Positions 31,583-40,114 of a stretch of 48,477 nt of DNA are shown in pieces. Under the pieces are notes generated by a model, which was given only the letters and a program-made list of their open reading frames with translations, was not told the DNA's origin and ran no database searches. A program made the translations under genes and the position numbers. The first letter of the stretch is position 1. Each line of letters begins with the position of its first letter. The DNA comes from a virus, in IMG/VR virus record IMGVR_UViG_3300017917_002003, positions 1 through 48,477 of that record; one strand, written 5' to 3'.

Positions 31583-33502
31583 ATGAGTAATGTTGCCCCC
31601 GAAGGTTTTGGTTCTACCTATCTTAATTCCCGAATAGAGTCTTACGCAGACTTGGTTTATCGTGTCAAATCTTTATTAGGTTGGCCTTCTGCACCCGTAG
31701 AAATAACTGATGAACAGTGGGGACATATCATTGATAAAGCCGTTGAGGACTTTACAGAATTTGAAGGAAATCGTGAAGAAGAATATCTTGTTTTTTGCGC
31801 AGATTCTTATAAAAGAAATTGTGGTGTAAAACTTGATGATTTGTTAAGTGTTGGTTGTAATGAACAATATTGCTACACCACAACTGTTGTACAAGAAGTC
31901 ACATCAACTCATCAAAGTTGTGATATTCTTGGCACATCAACAGCATTTCTTTCAACTGATCCTTTCTCTTATCCAACCCGATATAACTATCTTAATCCGA
32001 ATGCACTTCCTTTTTCAGGATTGAGTGGTCAAAACTTTTACTTGTATTTTGATCCTGACAATCCTTGGGATGCAACTGGAATTTGTGGTGCAAATTGCGT
32101 TACAATTAATCCATTAAATTCAAGATGGTATTTATTATCATCTAATCAAAGTTTATCATCTACAACATTCAACTTCTTAACAAATCCAATTCTATCCGCA
32201 GTATTATCCTCTGTGAGTTATGACGTTGAGGAATATGGTTTTACAAATGTTCCAATGTCTGCACTTGGAGATTCTGTTTCGGCAATTCCTGTAAAGTATT
32301 TCCCTCTTTCTGCATTCTATCCAGCAGACGGAATCTTTGGTCCAGAAGTTTCAGCATGTATTAACATTGGAATGGGTAAAGGTTATGTTTATCCCAACTG
32401 TGATCTTACTAAAATTAATTCGTGCTCTGCACTAACTGCACAATTTGGAATTTCTCCAAGCGTTACCGCAACTTGGCCCAACTCATCACTTGATTTTTCA
32501 AGTGCAACACACCTTCGCTTATACGGTGTTCCTTCTTGCACAACTGACGGTTCTATTCCATTAGACAGTAATGATGGAATTCTTGGAACATTTACTCTTT
32601 GCAACACTGCATTTTCCACAAATGGTCCTATGACTCTAAGAAGAGTTCAATTCTTCTACGATTATAAACCACCAGTTGAGATTCTTTACGATCAAAACTG
32701 CAATTGGGAAAATAATGGATTTACTTTCTCTTATTACAATTCATCTTACGCTGATTGTGTTCGTCACACTCCTGTTAAAGTTCCTGTTGATGTAACATTC
32801 TCAAACTGCACAACAATCACTGAGATTGGAACAGTTTCTTCTACACTAAGCAGCAACTATGACACTTATATTAATCGTAAGAGAAAAGTTTTAGGAGTAT
32901 TTAATGCTGACACCACATCTCAAGGTGGATATTTTGGTGGTGGCGGAGATTTATTATTCAACTTCGACTATGCACTTCTTGCGAATACTTTCGGTTACGA
33001 TTTACTTGGTAATAGGAATGTACTTGGTAAGCAAGGTTATGACTTATTAACTTACCACATGGCACGTTCTTTCGTTGAACACTCTAAAAAGATTCTTCGA
33101 TACGTTTCTTATCAATTCAATCCAAAAACACAATATTTAAAGATTATGCCAGAGCCAGCAGCAGCTAATAATCTTTCAAATTCTACATGCCCATCTGCAA
33201 CATGCTGTAACAATGCCATTATGAACCCTATGGCAACTCAATGCTATATTGTTGGTGTTTATCTTGAACCTCCTGTTGAACAAATCTTGAGTTCATATTT
33301 TATTAAGGAATATGTTCTCGCTCTTGCAATGATTACTCTTGGACGTATTCGTAGCACTTACGGTGGAGTTACACTTTATGGTGGCGCAACTCTTACTGGT
33401 CAAGATTTATTAGCGAAAGGTGAGGAGAAAGTTAAAGAACTTCTCGCAGAACTCCGCGATCAGATGAGATACTCAGCCCCTCCGAGCTTCTTCGTGGGCT
33501 GA
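31583..33502 (+). CDS. gp13: Neck protein, T4 gp13-like, with large insertion
   Basis: A 639-aa protein, twice T4 gp13 (309 aa). The N-terminus (SYADLVYRVKSLLGWPSAPVE, ITDEQWGHIIDKAVEDFTEF) and the C-terminus (YFIKEYVLALAMITLGRIRS, GGATLTGQDLLAKGEEKVKELL, SAPPSFFVG) follow gp13 neck proteins. Between them, residues about 85-430 form a Cys-containing, Thr/Ser/Asn-rich beta insertion not found in T4, probably a collar decoration. gp13 acts with gp14 to close the packaged head and receive the tail. It follows the portal by 17 nt with its own TATAAGTA box. Confidence 0.86.
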   Translation: MSNVAPEGFGSTYLNSRIESYADLVYRVKSLLGWPSAPVEITDEQWGHIIDKAVEDFTEFEGNREEEYLVFCADSYKRNCGVKLDDLLSVGCNEQYCYTTTVVQEVTSTHQSCDILGTSTAFLSTDPFSYPTRYNYLNPNALPFSGLSGQNFYLYFDPDNPWDATGICGANCVTINPLNSRWYLLSSNQSLSSTTFNFLTNPILSAVLSSVSYDVEEYGFTNVPMSALGDSVSAIPVKYFPLSAFYPADGIFGPEVSACINIGMGKGYVYPNCDLTKINSCSALTAQFGISPSVTATWPNSSLDFSSATHLRLYGVPSCTTDGSIPLDSNDGILGTFTLCNTAFSTNGPMTLRRVQFFYDYKPPVEILYDQNCNWENNGFTFSYYNSSYADCVRHTPVKVPVDVTFSNCTTITEIGTVSSTLSSNYDTYINRKRKVLGVFNADTTSQGGYFGGGGDLLFNFDYALLANTFGYDLLGNRNVLGKQGYDLLTYHMARSFVEHSKKILRYVSYQFNPKTQYLKIMPEPAAANNLSNSTCPSATCCNNAIMNPMATQCYIVGVYLEPPVEQILSSYFIKEYVLALAMITLGRIRSTYGGVTLYGGATLTGQDLLAKGEEKVKELLAELRDQMRYSAPPSFFVG

Positions 33503-33544
33503 TGCACCTCTTGCTTTTTTTATCGGTATATACTAAGTATATCT

Positions 33545-34435
33545 ATGAAGAAATGTATAAGTCGTACTTTAGATAAAGATTTTATTTTAAATCTTATAAA
33601 CAATGGATATTCGAGAAAGCAAATTGCAGAAACGTGTAACTGCTCGATACATATTATTAAACGATTCTTAAAAATAAATAGTTTAAAAATAATAAAATAT
33701 GAACCTAAAGAGCATAGAGAGAATCTTATCAGAGATAAAGATAAAATATTAGAGTTTTATCAAAAAACAAATAGTTTACAGAAAACTGCTCATTATTTTA
33801 AAACCTCTAGAAATGCATTAGCAGAATTTTTTAAAAAGATAAACTTTCAATACAAGTCGAATAATCATAAATGTTTATACTCAGAAATAGAGAATATAAA
33901 AATTTTATATTATGAGAAAAACAAAACTTTACAAGAAATAGGAGAAATATACAATTGTTCTTTTCCTAAAATTTCATCCCTATTAAAAAATAATGGCTGT
34001 TCTTTAAAAAATAAAACCGAATTACTAAAAGAAAGAAACAAATCAGAAAGTTTTCAGAGAAAATGTATATCCGGTTCAGGTAGAAAAAAAGATTATATTT
34101 TACCATCAGGAACCATTATAAAACTAAGAGGATATGAACCTAATTTTCTCGATTATGTTTTTGAAAATAATATTTTAATGGAATCTGATATTATTTTTAA
34201 TCCTCCTCGAATACAGTACAACTACGATAGTAAAGAACATTATTATTATCCCGATTTCTTCATACCTAAATTTAATTTAATCTTAGAAACTAAATCATCT
34301 TGGATTTTGAAAAAACAAGGACACGAAAAGAACTTACAGAAAGAAAAAGCAACTATTTCAAAAGGATATAACTTTATGTTAATAATAGACAACAATTTCG
34401 AAGAGATTACGAAGATACTAAATCTTTATAAATAA
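33545..34435 (+). CDS. Vsr-like (EDxHD) homing endonuclease with HTH repeats
   Basis: A 296-aa mobile endonuclease. The C-terminal catalytic domain carries the Vsr/EDxHD pattern: LRGYEPNFLD (194-203), an acidic SDII near 214, EHYYYPDFFIP (231-241) and LILETKSSW (245-253). The N-terminal 155 residues hold at least three helix-turn-helix-like units (YSRKQIAETCNCSIHIIKRF, LQKTAHYFKTSRNALAEFF, LQEIGEIYNCSFPKISSLL), likely for site recognition. Composition is AT- and Lys/Asn-rich compared with the neighbouring gp13, consistent with insertion. A degenerate CTAAGTA lies 5 nt before the ATG. It separates gp13 from the small tagged genes. Confidence 0.85.
   Translation: MKKCISRTLDKDFILNLINNGYSRKQIAETCNCSIHIIKRFLKINSLKIIKYEPKEHRENLIRDKDKILEFYQKTNSLQKTAHYFKTSRNALAEFFKKINFQYKSNNHKCLYSEIENIKILYYEKNKTLQEIGEIYNCSFPKISSLLKNNGCSLKNKTELLKERNKSESFQRKCISGSGRKKDYILPSGTIIKLRGYEPNFLDYVFENNILMESDIIFNPPRIQYNYDSKEHYYYPDFFIPKFNLILETKSSWILKKQGHEKNLQKEKATISKGYNFMLIIDNNFEEITKILNLYK
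34427..34434 (+). promoter_or_regulatory. Late-type promoter box TATAAATA
   Basis: Overlaps the end of the endonuclease gene and ends 5 nt before ATG 34440. Confidence 0.65.
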
Positions 34436-34439
34436 CTAT

Positions 34440-34838
34440 ATGACTAAAAACTTTGACATTTTTGTAGAAAAATTAATAAATTCTTTTGAAGAATTACCTA
34501 TTTCGCGGCCTTATGGTTTCTGGATAAGTCCAGAAGGCAGGATGTATTCTGTTTTCAATATGGACCATTTTGGGGAAGCACGTAATATAATAAATTTTTT
34601 TGAAACTCGTCTAAAAGATGTGCATGAAAAAGATAAGGGTAATATTAAAGATTTCTTAATAAGAAAAGGATTTCTAAGAACTGTATTCATGGGAGATGAA
34701 ATGTTAATTGATAATAACTATTACGATTATGAACAAGGTAAATATATAATAGTTCCCCCAAAACCTAAAGCAGATAAAACGGCGAAAGATATAGCTATTT
34801 TCTATAATTATCGTCCAGTTTACACAAGTATAGATTAA
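34440..34838 (+). CDS. Tagged protein of unknown function
   Basis: A 132-aa protein beginning MTKNFDIFVEKLINSFEEL, a clear member of the shared leader group. The remainder (PYGFWISPEGRMYSVFNMDH, then a helical segment and DYEQGKYIIVPPKPKAD) shows no family I recognise. It is the first of three consecutive plus-strand genes whose proteins carry nearly the same leader. Head packaging is inferred from the leader. Confidence 0.78.
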   Translation: MTKNFDIFVEKLINSFEELPISRPYGFWISPEGRMYSVFNMDHFGEARNIINFFETRLKDVHEKDKGNIKDFLIRKGFLRTVFMGDEMLIDNNYYDYEQGKYIIVPPKPKADKTAKDIAIFYNYRPVYTSID

Positions 34839-34850
34839 TCTAAAATTATT

Positions 34851-34858
34851 GATAAATA
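34851..34858 (+). promoter_or_regulatory. Late-type promoter box GATAAATA
   Basis: Ends 5 nt before ATG 34864, which it supports over the in-frame ATG at 34849. Confidence 0.62.
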
Positions 34859-34863
34859 CCTAT

Positions 34864-35178
34864 ATGACTGAAAAATTTGATTTATTTGTAGAGAGCCTAC
34901 TATTAGAACGTTACAAGCGTTGTAAAGCATCAACTCTTCCTGAACTTTCAGACAATCCTCGTTATATTTTCTCAAAGTGTGCTCCAAACCCTTATACTTC
35001 GGGTTTTAAAAGAATTTATTACCTAAGAAGAGGAGAACCACTTTCTCTTAAAAAGTGTAAAACAAATCCTCGCGTTGGAACAGCACGTTACGAAGAATGT
35101 CGTTTAGCTAAACTCGCATACATGAAAAGAATGAAGAAAAAAGCTATGACACAGAAAGAAAATATTCAGGGTAAGTAA
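34864..35178 (+). CDS. Tagged small basic protein
   Basis: A 104-aa very basic protein beginning MTEKFDLFVESLLLERYKR. After the leader it has a Cys-containing middle (ASTLPELSDNPRYIFSKCAP) and a Lys/Arg-rich C-terminal half (RRGEPLSLKKCKTNPR, KRMKKKAM), so it may bind nucleic acid. No named family is recognised. LLLE at 11-14 would be a possible gp21-type cleavage site. The start is set by the GATAAATA box 5 nt upstream. Confidence 0.78.
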   Translation: MTEKFDLFVESLLLERYKRCKASTLPELSDNPRYIFSKCAPNPYTSGFKRIYYLRRGEPLSLKKCKTNPRVGTARYEECRLAKLAYMKRMKKKAMTQKENIQGK

Positions 35179-35182
35179 TTTT

Positions 35183-35506
35183 ATGACTGAAAATTTTGAT
35201 ACTTTTGTAGAAAGCATTTTAACCGAAAAGAAATCTCCTGCATGGCAGAGAAAAGAAGGTAAAAATCCTTCTGGTGGTTTGAATGCAAAAGGCGTAGCGT
35301 CTTATAGAAGACAACACCCCGGTTCTAAGCTTAAAACAGCAGTTACTACAAAGCCTTCTAAACTCAAGAAAGGCAGCAAAGCAGCAAAACGCAGAAAATC
35401 ATTCTGTTCTCGTATGAAAGGCATGAAGAAGAAATTAACTTCTGCCAAAACTGCACGCGATCCAAACAGCCGTATTAATAAATCACTTCGTAAGTGGAAC
35501 TGCTAG
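35183..35506 (+). CDS. Tagged basic protein resembling DUF6321-type phage proteins
   Basis: A 107-aa protein: leader MTENFDTFVESILTEKK, then NPSGGLNAKGVASYRRQHPG and the C-terminal RRKSFCSRMKGMKKKLTSAK with DPNSRINKSLRKWNC. The last two segments match a small, very common phage protein type of unknown function (the 'NP.GGL.AKG...RRKSFC.RM.GMK...W.C' pattern). Relatives I know lack this leader, so it appears to have been added. The protein is strongly basic and might coat DNA inside the head. It starts 4 nt after the previous stop, with a weak GTAAGTA 5 nt before the ATG. Its stop overlaps that of the convergent PAS gene. Confidence 0.82.
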   Translation: MTENFDTFVESILTEKKSPAWQRKEGKNPSGGLNAKGVASYRRQHPGSKLKTAVTTKPSKLKKGSKAAKRRKSFCSRMKGMKKKLTSAKTARDPNSRINKSLRKWNC

Positions 35507-36150
35507 GAATTTATTTCTACAATAGTTCCATAATAGCCTAAAATAGGATTTTCCATTGAAGAGTCAATAGATTTGTGTGGAAATATTGTACATTTTACAT
35601 GCTTGGTAAGATTTGTAGTCTGGTTTTTGATGTTAAATTCAGACTCAAATGGAATATTACTCTCAATGGAGTGTCTCCATAATCCCCATACGTGCTCACG
35701 GTCATCTTCACTTATACAAACAATCCAACCATTCATTTTTAACTGGTCAAGATCAAGACCTGTAAAATTTATAAATGCCTTATTGGCCCATACCAAATTA
35801 CCAGTTTTATCAAACTCTACCATAGATGCTGATAAGAAATTTGATGCCATGAGTTTGCTACGCAATTCCGCTAAACGAGTATTATCATCAATTCTTAATA
35901 TGCGATCCATTATAGACTTGCCGCTGTTCTTAGAAAATTCTTTAGAGAGAGATTGAATCACTGGAAAAATTTCTTCGTGTATTATTTTGTTGTTATTTTT
36001 AGTGCTTTCCTCTATATAATCAATCTTTTTATAGATTTTCTTTATGGGTGTTATAATCATTTTCCAACCACCATAAAGAAAACCACCAAGACCTATGGTA
36101 TATGTGATAAATTCTAATACTTTATTAACACTTTCTAATTCAAACGTCAT
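35503..36150 (-). CDS. Membrane-anchored PAS-domain protein
   Basis: A 215-aa protein. Residues about 11-34 are a likely membrane segment (VLEFITYTIGLGGFLYGGW), followed by a charged helical linker (35-100). Residues 105-214 are a PAS domain: ASMVEFDKTGNLVWANKAFI, FTGLDLDQLKMNGWIVCI, SEDDREHVWGLWRHSIE and a closing ILGYYGTIVEI strand. PAS domains sense ligands or redox state or mediate dimerisation. No kinase, cyclase or other output domain is present, so it may act by binding a partner at the membrane, for example in lysis timing; that is speculation. It has its own TATAAATA box at exactly 5 nt. Confidence 0.85.
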   Translation of the reverse strand: MTFELESVNKVLEFITYTIGLGGFLYGGWKMIITPIKKIYKKIDYIEESTKNNNKIIHEEIFPVIQSLSKEFSKNSGKSIMDRILRIDDNTRLAELRSKLMASNFLSASMVEFDKTGNLVWANKAFINFTGLDLDQLKMNGWIVCISEDDREHVWGLWRHSIESNIPFESEFNIKNQTTNLTKHVKCTIFPHKSIDSSMENPILGYYGTIVEINS

Positions 36151-36155
36151 AGTAT

Positions 36156-36163
36156 TATTTATA
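36156..36163 (-). promoter_or_regulatory. Late-type promoter box TATAAATA
   Basis: Minus strand, 5 nt before ATG 36150, in the 21-bp gap after the 1309-aa baseplate gene. Confidence 0.65.
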
Positions 36164-36171
36164 GTTTAAAA

Positions 36172-39100
36172 TTATAAAGAAGATAAAGGATCGGCTAATG
36201 AAACGCTTATATTATTGTAGGTTGTTATCAAAGAACTCAAGGCAGTTGTGATGGTTTCTACCTTATTGTTTTGATATTTTATAAAAACAGTGTTGTATGA
36301 ACTTGGAGGCGAAGAATATGTTAAAGGATCAGAGTTTACTACGAAATAATTATTTCCATAAACATCAGTTTCCCAATTCCAAACATCTCCTGTTAATGAA
36401 AGTTGTGAAGAATACCAATCATTAGAGCAATTCACATTAAGTTGATTTCTGTAATTTTTATAAACTTGAGAACCATCCCATTCGCCTGTTTCATAATTCC
36501 AAGGACTAAATTGTAATGGTGTTTGATAAAGACCATAGTAGTCTTTTCCAAATTTCTCATTTTCGTTTGTGTATGGGATGAAAGTTTGTTTGCCTGCTGA
36601 CTTTATTCTTCCTTGATTTTTTCCTAATGAATAATCTGTAACATACTCAGAAGCATTACGACGTTTTCCATAAGGAGGATCAAAGTAATTGTCTTTTCTA
36701 TAAACATTTACACCAGAATTATTAGGAACAAATGTTGTTTCGCTGTCAAAAGTTTCATAACGATTCATTCCAACTTTCTTAGGAAGATAGAAATTTATTT
36801 CGCTCTTGGTTTTAAGATTGTTGACACTCTCTTCTACTACAAAGTTAGAACCATTTTGATTTAAAAGGTCACGCCAAGGAGTTTTTGGAGTTACATAATC
36901 ACCTGATACGATTGGAACGAGAAGACCTTTCTCTCCATTTGAGATGTCGTGTAAAGTTACACTAGCATTAAAAGAGTTTCTGGCATAATAATTAACAAAT
37001 ACTGGATTTCCACTTAATTCTGTATTAAAGATTATTGAGGAATCTAAGAATGTTGCTGTAAGTCCAGTTTTAGTAGGATTACAGAAATGTTCACATCCAC
37101 AAGTTCTTAATGAATCACAATCTGATATACAATTTGTTTTTTGAATGTAGCAGTTTGTCATCTCCCGGTTGAGATATGACAATATATCGCTTTCTACGCA
37201 TCCGTCAAATATTATCTCGTTCCATTTTCGCACAGGAGCGGAAACAGAGAAGGTAAAAGTGTCTTCCCAAACAAAACACTGATCTTGACAAAAGCCAAAT
37301 TTATATTCTATTACGTTTCGGTCAGAAAGAACTATTCGTGAAGGTTCGGGTTGGGTGATTTGGACGTAATCAAAAACAATTTTGAACTCACTTCCGTCAG
37401 CAAGGGTTTTATTTGTAATTGAAGGATCATCAGAAAGATTAACAGAACCCCAATAGTTCTTTGTTGCACTAATAGGAATTTTCATCAAGAAGTTTACTGA
37501 TGGAAGGGTATTAGAAAACTCGATGAATGATATGTTTGGATCATCACCAATGATTGTAACATAATTTCCGCTTGTTGAGGTTACTTCAACTCCGTTGTAT
37601 AAGAATCTTCTCTTGGTTTCTGTTGTGTTTTCACGATGAACGTAAGTTAAAAAGTCTCCAAAACGAAGTGTCATGTCAGAAATTACGCCTGCATCCACCC
37701 AAATTCCGTTTTCATCCTTGATTGCTTTATACCATTGTGGTAAGAAAGAGGTTTTAACACAATCTTCGATTGCGATGGTTCCGTCACTGTATTTTTGGTT
37801 TATTATAAAGAACGGAGACTCAAAATCACAACTATTAACATCAGAACGATAGTAGAAGTATGATTTACCCTTTTCTAAAACAAAGTTTTCACCTGTCTGA
37901 GCTTTCCAAACACCACTACCCCATCCAATATCTTTTTCAATTAGATTGTTTGGATAGAACTTTGCAGAATCTTTACTTTTTTCATAGTTTTTACCATCAG
38001 AACCGACCCAAGTTTTAGGATTAAACACACTTGGGAATCCTGTGTCTTTAACAAGAAAGTCAGGAGTGGTGTTGTAGTAGTTTAATGCTGTTTTGTCATG
38101 TCCAAACGGAGAATATTGAATTGCTTGGCAAGAACATTTTTTCCATTTTTCAAAAACTCCGCGATTTTGGTCATTTAAGAAATTTGTATCAACAATGGAC
38201 GTTGAAAAGTCTTCTCTTTTATAAGGACATGAATTGTCATGCTGGAATCCTGTGAATCCACGAACATTGTTTATATCAACTGAATCACCTGTCCATGTAA
38301 ATCGAGATATTTGACCTCCATCAACTTTAAATGACAAACCAACTTGAGCACCACCGCTTAAAAATTCCCAATCAGTAAAGTAAGTGGTCTGATTTGGTTT
38401 GCAACCGCAAAGGTCTTGTTCAGAACGGGAATAATATTTTAAAGGAACAGCTTTTAACCATGCCCCTTCAATCTCATTATTACAAATATTTGTATTACGA
38501 ATGATGAAGTCTGATTCTTCTACTGTAGTGCCTGCTATTGCCCCACAGAATGCGTCAGAAACGCTTACAGATGATAGGGGTATAGAAGCACCTTCCTCGT
38601 ATGTAAAGAAGAGTTCTGAGGCATCCTCGTAGCGTTGTAAGGGGAAGTAAATTTTGTTCTCTCCAACAGTGATAGGAATCTGAGTTTGACGAAAATCGTA
38701 CAACCATGCAACTTGTAAATCACCTGAATAAATTTGTTTATTATTTGATTCGAGACTCACATAAACTTTATCAGCATTGGTGTAATTGTTGCTTGGGAAA
38801 CCATTTTTTCCAAGAGTTGTCTCTTGAAGATAAATGCTATGAACAGTGGAAATTGAGGAGAATGAGTTCCAATAGGTTTTATTGATATTACTTTCTGTTT
38901 CTGTAAAGTCTTCTTCGGAAGGGAAGAAGCGTTTATCAGGAGGAAGAGTATCATTTAAACCGGGTCCACTCCATTCGCCACCAAATGCAGATGTTCCAAA
39001 GAAAGGGTATGGAAACTTGAATGTTTTACCATCAATCATTGTGGCACTCATTGCGCCAGTAACAGTTACAAAAGTTGTATCTTGTAACCATGCACCTTTT

Positions 39101-40101
39101 GTTTCTAGGTTTCCAACATTTACAAAAACAAGGTCCGAAACGTTCATAGAACTGCCACCAACTGCACCAGTCCAATCAACACCTTCAATCGGAACATCTT
39201 TATAAATTCCCTCTGGAATATCAAATACTGTTTTACCACTAAACCAGTAGAAGAAATTATTTCCATTCTCTAATCGAATGGTTAAATCCTTGTAATCTTC
39301 AACATAATAGCCACCAGAAACGTATCCTACATTTGTTGATAGGTATGTGTCGTATGCTTGTTGTAAAAGACCATCTACAGTTTCGTTAGAAGGATCACAA
39401 AGATAATTATTTTCTAATGGGTCTGCTTTTGCAGATGTTGGAGTTGTGAATAAGCTAAAGCAAAGGTTATTAAAAATACAAGTGAACGGATTAATGCTTT
39501 CTGTATCATTAAAGTAATCATTTGTATCATATAATTCAACAATCTCAATAGAAAAATCATCTTTAATTGCTGAAAACTCTGGTGACGAACTTACAAGTGG
39601 ATTTTCGTAAACAAAATTTGTTCTTTGATTTTTTGTAAATTTGGAAACAAGGTTTGAGTAAAGAATTTTCTCCAAACCATCATAAGAGCCTACAAGATTA
39701 TATTCAAGTTTCTTATCTTTGAGTTCTTGACGCTTTTTATTGTAGAAAAGTGCAATATCTTTGAGTTTTCGAGCATACGCAGGAATTGCGATACTCAAGT
39801 CTGTGCTTGATGTTACGTCAATATTCTTATAACGCTGGAATTCCTCGTCGTTTTCAAAAATAATTGCAAGACGCTTGATTAAATCAATGTAATCATTTTT
39901 TAATTTGTTTGCTTTTTCTTCGTTAACCCTTTCTGTTGTTTTGTAAAAAGATTGAAGATAATTACGATATTGAATTTCTGCCTCTGAGAATGCTATTCCA
40001 ACGTGACGATTGTTCCATTCTAAGAATGACATAGGAACACTCTGATTTTCTGGAGAAATATTACGAGGCTCAGAAACGTTATTTAAAATGATTGAAGGCA
40101 T
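36172..40101 (-). CDS. Very large baseplate wedge protein, gp7-like by position
   Basis: A 1309-aa protein directly downstream of the gp6-like gene, the place of gene 7 in T4 (gp7: 1032 aa). The N-terminal 150 residues are helical (VGIAFSEAEIQYRNYLQSFY, YARKLKDIALFYNKKRQELK), as expected for a wedge core that bundles with gp6. The rest is beta-rich with many Cys residues (CGCEHFCNP, DCVKTSF, CSCQAIQ) and domains I cannot name, likely peripheral. The call rests on gene order, size and the helical N-terminus, not on a clear sequence match. It begins 5 nt after GGTAAATA, embedded in the end of the gp6-like gene. Confidence 0.72.
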   Translation of the reverse strand: MPSIILNNVSEPRNISPENQSVPMSFLEWNNRHVGIAFSEAEIQYRNYLQSFYKTTERVNEEKANKLKNDYIDLIKRLAIIFENDEEFQRYKNIDVTSSTDLSIAIPAYARKLKDIALFYNKKRQELKDKKLEYNLVGSYDGLEKILYSNLVSKFTKNQRTNFVYENPLVSSSPEFSAIKDDFSIEIVELYDTNDYFNDTESINPFTCIFNNLCFSLFTTPTSAKADPLENNYLCDPSNETVDGLLQQAYDTYLSTNVGYVSGGYYVEDYKDLTIRLENGNNFFYWFSGKTVFDIPEGIYKDVPIEGVDWTGAVGGSSMNVSDLVFVNVGNLETKGAWLQDTTFVTVTGAMSATMIDGKTFKFPYPFFGTSAFGGEWSGPGLNDTLPPDKRFFPSEEDFTETESNINKTYWNSFSSISTVHSIYLQETTLGKNGFPSNNYTNADKVYVSLESNNKQIYSGDLQVAWLYDFRQTQIPITVGENKIYFPLQRYEDASELFFTYEEGASIPLSSVSVSDAFCGAIAGTTVEESDFIIRNTNICNNEIEGAWLKAVPLKYYSRSEQDLCGCKPNQTTYFTDWEFLSGGAQVGLSFKVDGGQISRFTWTGDSVDINNVRGFTGFQHDNSCPYKREDFSTSIVDTNFLNDQNRGVFEKWKKCSCQAIQYSPFGHDKTALNYYNTTPDFLVKDTGFPSVFNPKTWVGSDGKNYEKSKDSAKFYPNNLIEKDIGWGSGVWKAQTGENFVLEKGKSYFYYRSDVNSCDFESPFFIINQKYSDGTIAIEDCVKTSFLPQWYKAIKDENGIWVDAGVISDMTLRFGDFLTYVHRENTTETKRRFLYNGVEVTSTSGNYVTIIGDDPNISFIEFSNTLPSVNFLMKIPISATKNYWGSVNLSDDPSITNKTLADGSEFKIVFDYVQITQPEPSRIVLSDRNVIEYKFGFCQDQCFVWEDTFTFSVSAPVRKWNEIIFDGCVESDILSYLNREMTNCYIQKTNCISDCDSLRTCGCEHFCNPTKTGLTATFLDSSIIFNTELSGNPVFVNYYARNSFNASVTLHDISNGEKGLLVPIVSGDYVTPKTPWRDLLNQNGSNFVVEESVNNLKTKSEINFYLPKKVGMNRYETFDSETTFVPNNSGVNVYRKDNYFDPPYGKRRNASEYVTDYSLGKNQGRIKSAGKQTFIPYTNENEKFGKDYYGLYQTPLQFSPWNYETGEWDGSQVYKNYRNQLNVNCSNDWYSSQLSLTGDVWNWETDVYGNNYFVVNSDPLTYSSPPSSYNTVFIKYQNNKVETITTALSSLITTYNNISVSLADPLSSL

Positions 40102-40106
40102 TCTAA

Positions 40107-40114
40107 TATTTACC
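40107..40114 (-). promoter_or_regulatory. Late-type promoter box GGTAAATA
   Basis: Minus strand, 5 nt before ATG 40101. It overlaps the stop codon of the gp6-like gene. Confidence 0.55.

Noticed and set aside
33474-33525. Imperfect hairpin and T-run after the gp13-like gene
   Set aside because: The stem (CAGCCC...GGGCTG) lies within the coding end and is separated from the T-run by about 14 nt, unlike the four clear terminators.
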